DNA of 64,000 nucleotides, from positions 77,358,838-77,422,837 of the forward strand of contig NC_134094.1 of NCBI RefSeq assembly GCF_000715075.1, given 5' to 3'. Below the pieces are notes generated by a model. That model searched no databases. It saw only the letters and a list, made by a program, of their open reading frames with translations, and had not been told where the DNA came from. Each line of letters starts with the position of its first letter. Positions within the stretch are counted from its first letter, which is position 1. Shown here one piece after another: positions 9,131-20,853 of the stretch. The translations under genes were made by a program, and so were the position numbers. Source of the stretch: Nicotiana tabacum (Eukaryota; Streptophyta; Magnoliopsida; Solanales; Solanaceae).

Positions 9131-12100
9131 ATGGGAATACCAATTATCTTCCTTCTCCTTCTTGCTCTTTTAGCTCCTCTCTTCACGTTCTCAACGTCTG
9201 TGGCTGTTCCTGACCCTGAAGTTATAGTCCAACAAGTTAACGAGTATGACACTTACACCCTTTTCTCACATTTTTCTTATTATCACTATGAATCTATAGT
9301 TTCGACATTCAAAGTTTATGATAATTTGCTTATTTTTATGTTAACTGTTAACGCACCATAACCTTCATCTTGTTAAAGTAGGAAGTAAACAAATCAAGGT
9401 TTTTGCCTACTCACATTATGGAACTCTATGCCCATGCCCATAAGAATTTGTGGCACCACATTAATAGTAATAGAATGAGTTACTGTTTCTTGATCACTTA
9501 TTCTGCCCCAAACATCTGAAATGGAACATTACTATCGAAATTGTATTTTTTTCTTGACCGACTATGCTTCTAGGCAGAGTTAAATTCTTCAACTAAGATT
9601 TCACCTTTTTAAATTTTTGCAGCAAAATTTTCAATGCATCAAGAAGGAACTTAGGCTATTTATCATGTGGAACAGGCAACCCCATTGATGATTGCTGGAG
9701 ATGTGACCCCAATTGGGAAAAAAACAGGCAAAGATTAGCTGATTGTGCCATTGGATTTGGCAAACAAGCCATTGGTGGAAGAGATGGCAAAATTTACATA
9801 GTCACTGATACTAGTGATGACCCTGTAAATCCAAAGCCAGGAACTTTAAGATATGGTGCAATTCAAGATGAACCCCTTTGGATTATATTTGCAAGAGACA
9901 TGGTTATTAAGCTAAAAGAAGAGTTAATTTTGAATTCATTCAAGACAATTGATGGTAGAGGTGCTAGTGTACACATTGCTGGTGGTCCATGTATTACTAT
10001 ACAATATGTTACAAATATTATTATACATGGATTAAATATTCATGATTGTAAACAAGGAGGAAATGCTTATGTTAGAGATTCACCAGAGCATTATGGTTGG
10101 AGGACATTATCAGATGGAGATGGAGTTTCTATATTTGGAGGAAGCCATGTTTGGGTTGATCATTGTTCTTTGTCAAATTGTAGAGATGGGTTGATTGATG
10201 CAATTCGTGGATCTACTGCCATTACTATTTCCAATAATTACATGACACATCATAATAAGGTAATCACTAGCGGACGTAGCAGTAGCTTTGACACACCACT
10301 TGGTGTCTTCCGTAGTTTTTTTTTTTTTTTTGGGGCTTGTTTTCTGTTACTACTTGTTAGTCTTGTTTCGGTTATCTGAATGCATTACTTTTTGCTAGTT
10401 TTATATTTTGCTTTAGTTGCCAGATCGATTTGCTTGTTATTGCCCTTTCCCTCCTCCTTCCTGAGTCGAGGGTCCTCCGAAAATAGTCTCTCTGCCTTTT
10501 TAAAGGTAGTGGTAAGGTTTGCGTATACTCTACCCTCCTCAAACCCCACTTGTGGGACTACACTGAGTATGTTATTGTTATTGTAGTATCGGATGTAGCC
10601 TTTCTGTTCATTTTCAATTGGACTAGTAACTCCAGTAATATTTTGTACGTACTGACCTTAAATTTTGAATCCGCCTTAACAGGTAATGCTTTTGGGACAT
10701 AGTGATTCATTCACTAGGGACAAGAACATGCAAGTTACCATTGCTTTTAACCATTTTGGAGAAGGGCTTGTACAAAGAATGCCAAGGTAAATAATAAAGA
10801 AATGTTGGATCTAATATTATCTGTTGTTTTTTTTAGTACATTTATTTGCGTAATGAGACAATATGTTTGTGAGAATTGCAGATGTAGACATGGATATTTC
10901 CATGTGGTGAACAATGACTACACCCATTGGGAGATGTATGCAGTTGGAGGAAGTGCTTCTCCAACTATCAACAGCCAAGGCAATAGATTTCTTGCTCCTA
11001 ATGATATCTTCAACAAGGAGGTAAAAATACAATTAACACTTTTGAAGAAAAATAATTTTAAAAGGAAAGAGGGGACTTTTATTGTTTAAAGCTCACAAAG
11101 GTATTTAACCCCAAAAAAAAATTAGAAAAAAGACCAATTCCTTCTTAAAAACATTTAAAGAGTCAAATGTAAGAAAGATGACATTTTTTCTTACTTTTTC
11201 AAGATTGCAAATATTTTTATGTCAAAATGTAGACCAAGTAGGTGACTAAGAGCCCGTTTGGACATAAGAAATTTTTCACTATTTTTCAAAAACAAAAAAA
11301 TTCACTTTTTTTCGAAATCAGCGTTTGGTCATAAAATTTCCAATTTTCACTTGAAGATGCATTTTGTAATTTTTCGAAAATTTGAAAAACTCCAAAAAGC
11401 TGTTTTTCAAAATTTTTACTCAGACCACTCACAAAACTTCAAAAACAACCTAAAATTACATTCATGTCCAAACACAACTCTAATTTTTAAAATACCATTT
11501 TCACTTGAAATTTTTTTTTTTTTTTTTTTTTGAAATTTTACAATTCTTATTTCCAAACGCCCACTAAATTTCGTGCATTTTGTCGCCTTTGTTACTGTAA
11601 TACTTTTTCTTTTTTTTTCGCAAATGTCCTGAGTAGTCACTAGCTACCATAGTTCATGTGTAGCAGGGGCGGTAATTTGAGCTCAAACTCATTGATCGGC
11701 CTAACTCGTTCAAGGTTGGATCGGTCATTGACCCGTCGATTTATTGAACTCAGTTCGTCTTGATCCAACATATCTCAGTCCATATAAAGTTAGGCTGATT
11801 TTAGCCTAAATTGATCCATGAGTAACTTTGCTAAAATATCTTTAAAATATTTTTTTTTGGTTTGATATGTTATATATGACCATAACAAAAGAAAAATATC
11901 TTATTTGATAATTTAACAATTAATAAGAAAACAACACGTTAATTAAAGCTTTATAAGAGTTTGGGGGATTGGACTATGAATTTTAGCCCATCTTGATCCA
12001 GTATATCTCAGTCCAAGTAACTTTTGGACAGATCAATAAACCGCTCATTTATTGACTCAACCCATTTTAATTCGTACAAAATCAGTCTGATCCGCTCATT

Positions 12101-13007
12101 TGACACCTCTAATCTGTAGTAATTCCAATTTAGTAACATTTGAATAGATTTTTGCATGTTGAAAATAAAAATGTTTTGAAATGAAAACTTTGCTTAGCCT
12201 GCTTTTAGATGGTATCTATTGCACCAAACTTTGCCTAATTAAAGTTGAAATGGTCAAATGATAGAAAAGAGTTTCAAGGTTTTATGCACTAATGGTACAA
12301 ATACTCACATAATCAGGTTATATGACATATAGGGTAATTATAAATAAACTTTTATGATAAATATTAACAATTACCTGATAAAAATAATAAATAATCACAT
12401 AATAAACTGCATTGTACTTTTTCTGGTCCATTTTAAGTGATATTTTGACCTTTTTTAGTGTTCCGCAACATTTGATTTTTTCAAATATCTTTCCAAAGTT
12501 GCCTTTGGAGTAAAGAGTTCAGGAATAGTTCGTTATATTTTCAATGAGCAAATTAAGATTAATATGACTAATTTTATTGTTAATTAATGCTAAAAAATGA
12601 ATTTCGTAAAAAGAGCCAAAAAAAATTAGTTAAATTGGAGGGGAATAAGGAACATTAATGTCAATGAGCTAGTACAAAAATAATGGTAGTATAGAAATAA
12701 CAAAGTTTGATAAAGATGCAAAAAGTGGGTGAAATCAAAAGTATGGTTACTTTAACCAATTTGTGTTTAAATGTTGGGTAAACAGGTGACAAAACATGAG
12801 GATGCAGCAGAAAGTGAATGGAAGAATTGGAACTGGAGATCTGAAGGAGATTTAATGCTTAATGGAGCTTTTTTTACTAGGTCTGGTGCTGGAGCTTCTA
12901 AAAGTTATGCTAAAGCTTCAAGTTTAAGTGCAAGGCCATCTACTTTAGTTAGTTCTATTACTGTCAATGCTGGTGCACTTGGCTGCAAAAAGGGCAAAAG
13001 ATGCTGA
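9131..13007 (+). CDS. pectate lyase (polysaccharide lyase family 1), 5 exons, 404 aa
   Basis: Exons deduced: 9131-9243, 9623-10259, 10683-10786, 10882-11020 and 12786-13007. All introns are GT-AG, and the joined frame is open to TGA at 13005-13007. The protein starts with a hydrophobic signal peptide (about residues 1-25), so it should be secreted to the cell wall, where the family cleaves de-esterified homogalacturonan by Ca-dependent beta-elimination. Conserved parts include [17 protein letters not shown] (215-231), with Asp217, Asp226 and Asp230 at expected Ca-binding positions, then MLLGHSDSF (252-260) and [13 protein letters not shown] (281-293). The RxPxxR motif suggests Arg282 as the catalytic base. 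Length and motifs match ordinary plant pectate lyases and nothing essential is missing. Intron 2 holds a SINE and intron 4 (1.77 kb) at least two MITEs. Which of the many plant paralogues it is cannot be decided here. Confidence 0.95.
10378..10590 (+). mobile_element. TS/AU-type SINE in pectate lyase intron 2
   Basis: The 3' part reads GGTAGTGGTAAGGTTTGCGT, then a Pro/Cys-codon-like pyrimidine stretch and CCCCACTTGTGGGACTACAC. It ends in a GTTATTGTTATTG tail, the TTG-type tail of Solanaceae SINEs. The 5' limit is uncertain. A related fragment occurs in opposite orientation near 29430-29560. Confidence 0.7.
11250..11564. mobile_element. Tourist/PIF-Harbinger-type MITE in pectate lyase intron 4
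   Basis: Terminal inverted repeats GAGCCCGTTTGGACATAAG (left) and the complement of CTTATTTCCAAACGCCCAC (right) match at about 14 of 19 positions. The element is flanked by TAA on both sides (11247-11249, 11565-11567), the usual 3-bp target duplication of this superfamily. The AT-rich interior ends in a long T run. Confidence 0.7.
11664..12111. mobile_element. hAT-type MITE, 448 bp, in pectate lyase intron 4
   Basis: The left end CAGGGGCGGTAATTTGAGC pairs imperfectly with the right end GCTCATTTGACACCTCTA. The flanks are ATGTGTAG (11656-11663) and ATCTGTAG (12112-12119), an 8-bp duplication with one difference. Non-coding. Confidence 0.65.
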
Positions 13008-13374
13008 TTTATTTATTTATGAATATCAAATACTATATGTTGTAATTCTCTTCTTGGGAAATTGTGAAATATATATTATAATCTCACTCAATTGCCACAT
13101 AGTAAATGGGTGTGACAAAGTACAGGTTAATGAGTTGAGACTTGACCCCCATTGTAATGTTATGTGATAATCAAGGCTCCAAGTGTGAATACTATTACAA
13201 CATTTTCAACTAGAATAATTATTTGTCCCCAGCACCTCCTTCCCTACCTACACATTTAACTGATAATTAATAATTGTTGTTTTTCTATCACTTATATGTC
13301 CTTCCATAAAGGTTACATTGATGATTTTGTCATTTGATATCCCTAACTTATTGACAGCAACTTTTATATATATA

Positions 13375-13741
13375 CTCCCTTTTCACTTTTAATGTCCACT
13401 TTGGACTTTTCACGCCCCTTAATAAATGATAAATAAAATATAAATTTTATAATTTATCCATAATAATAATAATTTGGAAAAATGACGTTGTATAATAGCT
13501 GTAAAAATAATAGTCGAAAAAATATATAAAATTTGTATATATAAATTTTATACACTTTTTCGGCTACCAGATATAAATAGTTTTTAGCGCGAGCTAAAAG
13601 TGATAATACCCCAATGATTTGGGGAATAAGTGATTAATGATAAGGGTAAAATAAAAAATAAAAAAGATTATCTTTCTCTTGATTTAGTATAGTAGACAAG
13701 TAATTTTAGTATAAGGAACAATTAAAAGTGAAAGGTGAGAG
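13375..13741. mobile_element. Stowaway-type MITE downstream of the pectate lyase
   Basis: Ends CTCCCTTTTCACTTTTAAT and the near-complement ATTAAAAGTGAAAGGTGAGAG, flanked by TA on each side, fit a Tc1/mariner-derived Stowaway element. The middle (about 13480-13610) differs from typical Stowaway interiors and may be a second small insertion. Confidence 0.65.
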
Positions 13742-13743
13742 TA

Positions 13744-14483
13744 CATAGTATTCAAATGATAAAATGAAAACCTCAAGTTCCATATACTCCTTTCCTGACT
13801 TCAAATAACCACTTCTCCAAATAAACGTCTATTTAAGATCGGTTAATCCCGTTTTAGCCCAGAACTATTATAAGTTATAGTCATTTATTGAAGATGTCCC
13901 ACTTGAGAGGTTTCCCTCACATGGGGTGGTAGATCAACATAAATGCAACCTCCTCAAGGAAGAGGACCATCATTTGGTAGACTGAAATTGCAGTCACCAA
14001 AAAAGAATGCAACTTTTGACAAAAGTTGCAATGGCTCCATCAATGCTCAGATCTTGTTCTCACGAAGAGCAATTGGTGCCCATATTAGATACTACTACTA
14101 CTACATATTCCACAAACCGTTCAACTACCACTAGCAACTAACCTGCAAATTTTAAGACCTTCTGTCCCATGGACCCCATCAATTCCTCAAATAAACTACC
14201 AGACGTAAATTCATAACAATTCTGGCACCACCCTACCCATGAATAGCATATCAAGGCTCTCTCTCCCATGAAACTTGTGCATCTATAGGATATATCTAGG
14301 TAAAGCTATTGTTCTAGCCTAAACTCTAAAAAGAATATGTATGTTGATTCAAATTAAATTAATTAGAAATTAATTCTAGGGAAAAGAGACTGATACAAAT
14401 TAATCAGTCCTCTACTCTGCCAACTAAGCTATCCCGACTATTTCCAATGTAGTATCCTCATTTTATAAGAGAACAAGGGTCTA
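13744..14483. other. intergenic DNA, no gene seen
   Basis: Between the Stowaway MITE and the LTR block. The 63-codon ORF at 13943 ends in a Tyr run and shows no recognisable domain. I see nothing else supportable. Confidence 0.4.
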
Positions 14484-14498
14484 TGTCAATTAACAATT

Positions 14499-17400
14499 TA
14501 TAACGATCCGGCCAGCCGTTTTGTGCATTTGAACTCTGTTTCTCATATTTGATGCTCCTCGTATGTTGTTTGTTGCTTTGTGACTTGCGGGGTGATCGGT
14601 TTGGCTTCAGGAAGGTTTGAAAATGAATTGAGACACTTAGTCTTATTTTGGAAGTTTAAATTATAAGAGTTAACCAAGGTTTGACTTTTGAGTATACGAC
14701 CTCAGATTGGTGATTTCATGGTCCCAATATGTTCTTATGGAAATTTTGGACTTAGAGTACGTTCGGACTTGGATTTGAAGGTTCCTATAAGGTTTTGGCT
14801 CTAATTATCGAAAGTTGGCAATTTAAAGGTATCGAGAGTTTATAGGTTTGACCGGCAATTGAATTTGATGTTATTGGGGTCTGGTTGGTGTTTCGGGACT
14901 TTAGTTAGGTTTATTTGATTGATTGAAACTTGTGTACAAAGTTTGGTCAAAATCTGAAATGTCTAAGTGTGATTCGGACGCGTTCGGCGAAGTTGGAATG
15001 TTAGGGAGTCAAGAGATAGATTTTGGGCGTCGATTTTTGATTTTGATGTTATTCGTGGAGTTTCGAGCCCTTGGATAAATTTGAATTAGGTGTATGTACT
15101 TGTCGGTATGATTGGACAGGTTGTCGGGAGACTCGGGTGTGATTCGGGGTGGTTTTGGACCATTACCCTTTGTTTAGGAGCTGTTGGTTTTCTGCTTCAT
15201 GTTGATGCTTCGCGATCGTGGGGAGAGTAACGCGATTACAGATAAAGGGAGGTTGGCAGGTGGTTTTGTTCATCGTGTTCGCGTAGTGGACCGGCTAGGA
15301 GCATGGCAATCGCATGGGCGCAATCGCGTTCGCATAGGGTCGGAGCCGGCTGGGGGTTGGTCTTCACGTTCGCATAGAGGGGTCGCGTTCACGGAGTAGA
15401 TGTTGTTTGGCTTTCGCGATCATGCAGGGTATTTTTGGATAGCAGCGGATTTGTGCTTCGTCATCGCAAAGCTTTGGACCACGATTGTGAAGGGTATGCA
15501 TGGGCAGACCACTTAAGTGACTTATTTCGGAATTTACCCAATCTCTTATATTTTGAATCGTGGACTTCGAGAGGTGGAGATTTTGAAGAGCAATTTCACT
15601 ACACCATTGGAGGTAAGGAATTTTTACTTGGATTTGATTTTATATCTTGATTTTTCATGAATTTCTACACCTAAAATATGGATTTATAAAGTGAAATTTG
15701 AAATTTTTGTCTACAACTTAAGAGGGTGTATTTTGTAAATTTGAAGGTCGATTAGGATTTGATTTTGGGATCTAATCACATATTTGGACTCGTGGGGTTA
15801 TGGATAGTTGAGATCTACCCTTTGACTCGAGTTTTGACCGTTTGGCCCCGAGGTGATTTTTGTTAACTTTTAGGGATCTGATCAAAGATTCGAGCTTTAT
15901 TATTTGGAATAAATTTTTATGGTTTTGTTTGACATTTTTGGGTTATATTTGACTAGATTTGAGCCGTTTAGAGGTGGATTTCGATGATTTAGCGATTTTT
16001 GGGTTGATTTTTAGCTACCCGGTGAAAGTAAGTCTGTTGGCTAACATTGTTAAGAGGAAAACCACCTAGGATTGACTTGATTGCTATGTGTTTGAGGTAT
16101 TAGGGATGGTGTATATGCTGGGTGGCGAGCGTATATACACGTACCAAGTTTATATCATGTTTGGAATAATTGAGATACTTTTTGCCTTGTTTTGATTATG
16201 TTCTCATCTTGATTTATGATTACTTTGGCTTATATGACTACATTTGCTCTCTTATTCATATTAGAGATCATGCCTAGGTTTATGATTATTTATGAATGTA
16301 TAGAGCTTATTCTTATATGTTGAATTGCTTGAATTATTCATGTCATATAAAAATTCCATGAGCATATATCCGTATAATTATTATTAAGTCCTTGTGCATC
16401 TTTTATCTATTAATTTTTGGGTATGTGCATACGTATCATATTTGGATACTTGATCTAGACTAAGATTGTGGCACAAAACATAAGGTCATGCGGTTGAGAT
16501 ACAGTTATGGGCTTATGGCACACAAGACATTATGAGTGGATATTTGATTATAAGTGAGCTATCAAGCTCCTTTTTGCCCTTGGATAAGGATTCGTTCCTC
16601 TAGAGTCAGGTGATAACTCATGTTACTTTGGGCCTTATGAGCGTCGTCGACACATGAATTGTATATCGGATTTCAGTAATACATAGATTGTATATTGGGT
16701 TCAGTGATACATAGATTGTGTATCGGGGTACATAGATCATGTATCAGTTATGGTGAGTAATAGAGTTTGAGCATGCATAGACATCCTTGATTCATTTAGA
16801 AGCATTCATTTAAATGCTAACTGTTGCATGTCACTTATATATGTCCATTGGGAGCCTTGACCCCATTGATTGAAGTATGCCATCTTTAAATGTTATATCT
16901 GAGTAGTGTTATGATTATCTCTTGAATTGGAAAAGCATGTTTTATACTTTTCGACTATTACATTTTTAATACATGTTGTTTATGAGATTATTTACATTTT
17001 CAGTTCTGAGCTCTGTTATTTATATCTGTGTTGTAAGTATCTTGATGCTTATAGCCTCGCCACTACTTCTTCGAGGTTAAACTTGATACTTACTAGGTAC
17101 CGATTGTGGTGTACTCATGTTACGCGTCTGCGCATCTTTTTGCGCAGATCCTCATGTGGGTACTAGTGAGGCCTCTTGTTGAGCCTATGAGTTCGCTTGA
17201 AGACTTAGGGTGAGCTGCACTACATGGATTCATTTCGCAATGCCTAAGTACCTATCTTTTATTATCCTCTGTCTACTTTCGTTATCTCAGTCAGTTTTGA
17301 TCATGTATTCAAACTTGTACTTATTCAGTAGTTGCTCGTGTACTTGTGCCACCTAGTCCCTAGGGGTTGTACTGTTTTGGTCGTATTCGGACCGTGTTAT

Positions 17401-17567
17401 GATTGTATCAAATATTATGATATTTTGAGATTATTCCTATATTTATTTATAATTTGACTTTGTTAATCAAAGGAATATGGACTATATTATGTTGATTGTG
17501 AGTTGACTTGCTTATCAAATACGGGTAGGCACCGTCACAATCTAAGGTGGAATTTTGGGTCGTGACA
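14499..17567 (+). mobile_element. solo LTR (3,069 bp) with target duplication CAATT
   Basis: The LTR starts TATAACGATCCGGCC and ends TTTTGGGTCGTGACA. CAATT lies immediately before (14494-14498) and after (17568-17572). Such solo LTRs form by unequal recombination between the two LTRs of one element. It contains the family's CpG-rich GCGATCGC/GCGTTCGC stretch at about 15205-15490. Related to, but clearly different from, the LTR it interrupts. Confidence 0.85.
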
Positions 17568-17572
17568 CAATT

Positions 17573-20500
17573 CGTCGTTTTGAGCATTTGCATTCCGTTC
17601 AGCTATTTGAAGTCTTGAGTAGCATCGTATAATCGATCTTGGTTTTCAGGTTATTCGGAATTGATTTGGAAGAATGAATTTCATGATTGAAGCTTTAAGT
17701 TGGAAGAGTTGACCAGGTTTGACTTTTTAGTATATGGCCTCAGATTGTAGTTTTGATGGTTTCGTTAGGCCCGGATGGGGATTTTGGACTAAGTCATATG
17801 CCAGGATTCACATTTGGATATTTCTAGAAGGTTTCGACGCTAATTGGCGAAAGTTAGAAATTTGAAGGTTTGAAAAGTTTATAAGTTTGACAGAGAGTTG
17901 ACTTTGAGGATATCAGATTCAAATTATGGTTCCGGGAATTGAAATAGTTTTGTTATGTGATTTGGGACTAGTGTGCAAAATTTGAGTTCATTCCGGGTTG
18001 ATTTGTTATGTTTCGGTGCGAGTTTTGGAAGTTGAAAGTTCATTAAGTTTGACTTGACGTGTGATTCATCGTTTCGATATTGTTATGTGTGATTGGAGGG
18101 ATCGAGTAGGTCCGTGTTATTTATGGGACTTGTTAGATGTATGGACGAGATCCCGAGGGGCCCAGGCGTGATTCGAATTGTTCTTGGACCATTTTTCTTC
18201 ATAATTTCACTGTTGGTTCTGCTGATGTCTGATGCACCCAGATTTCTTCGCGATCGCGGGTTGAGGGATGCGATCGCATAAGAAAAAAAATCTGCAACTG
18301 AGTGTTTCTTCTTCGCGTTCGCGAATATGGGTCCGTGTTCGCATAGGTTACTGCAGATCGAGCATCGCGTTTGCGTAGGTGTGCACGCGTTCGCATTGTA
18401 GAACTGAGCTGGACAAGTCTTCATGGCTTCTTCATCGTGTTCGCGAGCCTGGGGCCGCGTTCGCGTAGGTTCTTTTTTAGGCTAAGTAGTTTGTGCTTCG
18501 CGATCGTAAAGCTTGTCTCGCGATTGCGTAGTGCACTTTCTTCTTCGTGATCGCGAGAGTATTTCCGCGATCGCGATTCATTGATTCGCGCAGTGATTAT
18601 AAGTGCTCTAATTTTGGGGAGCTCGGGCCATTTTTGCATATTTGGAGCTATGGAGCTCTGATTGAAACAATTTTTGAAGCAATTTTCACCATGTGGATTG
18701 GGGTAAGTGTTCTCTACTCATTTTTTATTGGTAATTGATTGAGGATTTCAAGAGAGAAAATTTTGGGGGGGGGGGGTTGTCTAAAAATTCATAGAGTGAA
18801 TTTTTGAGTTTTGAATGTCGATTTAGAGTCAAATTTGACTAAAACTAGTATGGTTGGACTCGTAATTGAATGGGTTATCGGATTTTGTGAGTTTCATTGG
18901 GTTCAGAGGAGCGAGCCTGGGTTTGTCTTTTTGGTTGACTTTGGGCTTTTGATTAAATATTCGACCTTTAACATATGAAATTATTTCCTTATGCATTATT
19001 TGATGTATTTGAGTTGCTTTTGGCTAGTTTCGAGCCGTTTAGAGGCCGGTACACAAGGGATGGCATTTTTGGAGTATCGTTTGCCTTTCTCAGTATTGGA
19101 TTTGGCTTGTTAGAGGTAATAAGTAATACTTCTAAACTTGGTGTTGAGGGTATGAACCCCTGAATATACGTGATATGTGTTTGGTGTTGAGGTGACGCAC
19201 ATGCTAGGTGACGGGCGTATGGGTGTGCACCGTGTGAATTATAGCTAGATTAATTATGTGGTACTGTGTAGTGACCTAATCTCATTTCTATTCATGAAAT
19301 TTCTATGTGCTAGAGTAATTGAGTTGTGATCCATGTTAGAAACCATGTCTAGGCTATATGCTTATCCTATTGAGACTCACTGAGGTCATTTTTGCTTTTG
19401 AATTAGTTTCTTACATTGCAATTACATACTCAGTCATACTCTTTCATTTGCATATCCTATCTCAGTCTTTGTTTCCATTTATTGATACATCATATCATCA
19501 TTTTTGGGCTGATTTTCATGATATTGTGAGCCCGAGAGACTGCAAAGATTGATAACTGAGTTGAGGCTTGAGAGCTGGATTATGAGTGATATGATGGGAT
19601 CGGGCTACACGTCGCAGCAGGTATTATTGATTCATGATGGGATTGGGCTGCTCGTCGTTGCAGTTATTATTGATTCATGATGGGTTCGGGTTGCACGCCG
19701 CAACAGGTATTATTAATTCATGCCATGATTGGCTTATTATAGCTCTTGGGCTGGATCTGCCCCTCCGGAGTATGCACACCCATAGTGAGCGCAGTTGCTA
19801 TTGATTCATTTGGGCCGGATCTGCCCCGGGTTGGATCTGCCATGTACAGTGCTGAGTGACTGAGAGTGTTGAGGGTTGGATCTGCCCCGAGCTGGATCTG
19901 TCCTGTTCAGTGGTGAGAGACTAAGTGTGTTGAGTGATTGAGCGTGATGAGTGAAAAGTGTGAGACAGTGAGATTGAGTACTCTAGGAGTGTGAGTACAT
20001 GAGTTCATCACTGTGATGCATTGCATTTGACATGCATACTTGACATACAGGCATAGAGATGCATTTCCTCATGCTATGCGATTTTGGTGACATTCATGAT
20101 TTCTCATGCACACTGATATGTAGGCATAGAGAAGTACTTTCCTCATGTTATCTGACAATGAAACATCTTATTCATTGTTAAAAGGTTTAGGGAAAAATCA
20201 TAGTTTTTTTCAAACTTACTCATATTTTGGTGATTTCGGTAAAATATTTGGATTTTACTGTTATACTTAAAAATCATGACTATTTTTCGTAACTTTGAAC
20301 TAGTTAAGTATCACATCTCTGAAATATTTCTTGTACCATTTATATTATATCGTTATGAGTTGTCGTTGGCTATTGGTGTTGGACTCTGACCTTTGTCCCA
20401 GGTCGTCACTACTTTCAATCTAAGGTTAGGTTTATTACTTATTGAGTACATGCGGTCGATTGTACTCATACTACATTTCTTCACCTTGCGTGCATATTTG

Positions 20501-20838
20501 GATGTTGATGTTGCTGTGTATGGCGGGAGCTGGTATTGAAATTGTACCTACGTTCTGGTCATATTTCCCTCTTTTTCTTGGTAGCTTTAGAATTATTAAT
20601 ATACTCATGTATATTTCAAACAGATGATGTATTTATTTTATTCCAGCTTTGTAAACTCTAAATCTTAGAAGCTCATGATTTGTACTACCAGTCCTTGGAG
20701 TTCTTTGTATAGAAATTCGGTTATATTATCATTACATTTCTCAGTAAAACTCAATGAATTGGATTATTATTTGTAATTGGCTTACCTAGCGGGTTGGGTT
20801 AGGTGTCATCACGACTAGTTAGATTTTGGGTCGTGACA
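17573..20838 (+). mobile_element. main part of the 5' LTR of the LARD-like element
   Basis: Collinear with 24780-28129. It ends GGGTCGTGACA at 20838, directly before the PBS. It contains the CpG-rich block (18245-18595), a run of 12 G (18765-18776), and tandem blocks around 19590-19900 with repeated GATGGGATCGGGCT, GGGCTGGATCTGCCC and GTGAGCGCAGTTGC words. Confidence 0.8.
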
Positions 20839-20841
20839 AGT

Positions 20842-20853
20842 TGGTATCAGAAC
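20842..20853 (+). other. primer binding site, initiator tRNA-Met type
   Basis: TGGTATCAGAAC follows the LTR end by three bases and matches the common TGGTATCAGAGC complement of initiator tRNA-Met with one change. It proves the element's plus orientation. Confidence 0.85.

Noticed and set aside
13943..14134. 63-codon ORF downstream of the pectate lyase
   Set aside because: No recognisable motif; ends in a Tyr run from a TAC repeat; no sign of a promoter.
15184..15650. 71-codon ORFs in the solo LTR
   Set aside because: They run through the CpG-rich LTR block, where stop codons are rare by composition; equivalent ORFs are not kept in the other LTRs.
18083..18639. Overlapping minus-strand ORFs in the 5' LTR, similar to those at 25408-25882
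   Set aside because: Similarity is explained by LTR homology; frames differ and cover the CpG repeats.
20842..20853. tRNA-Met-like sequence that could be a tRNA gene
   Set aside because: Only the 12-base primer binding site is present, in the right place after an LTR; no cloverleaf follows. The same holds at 49552-49563.
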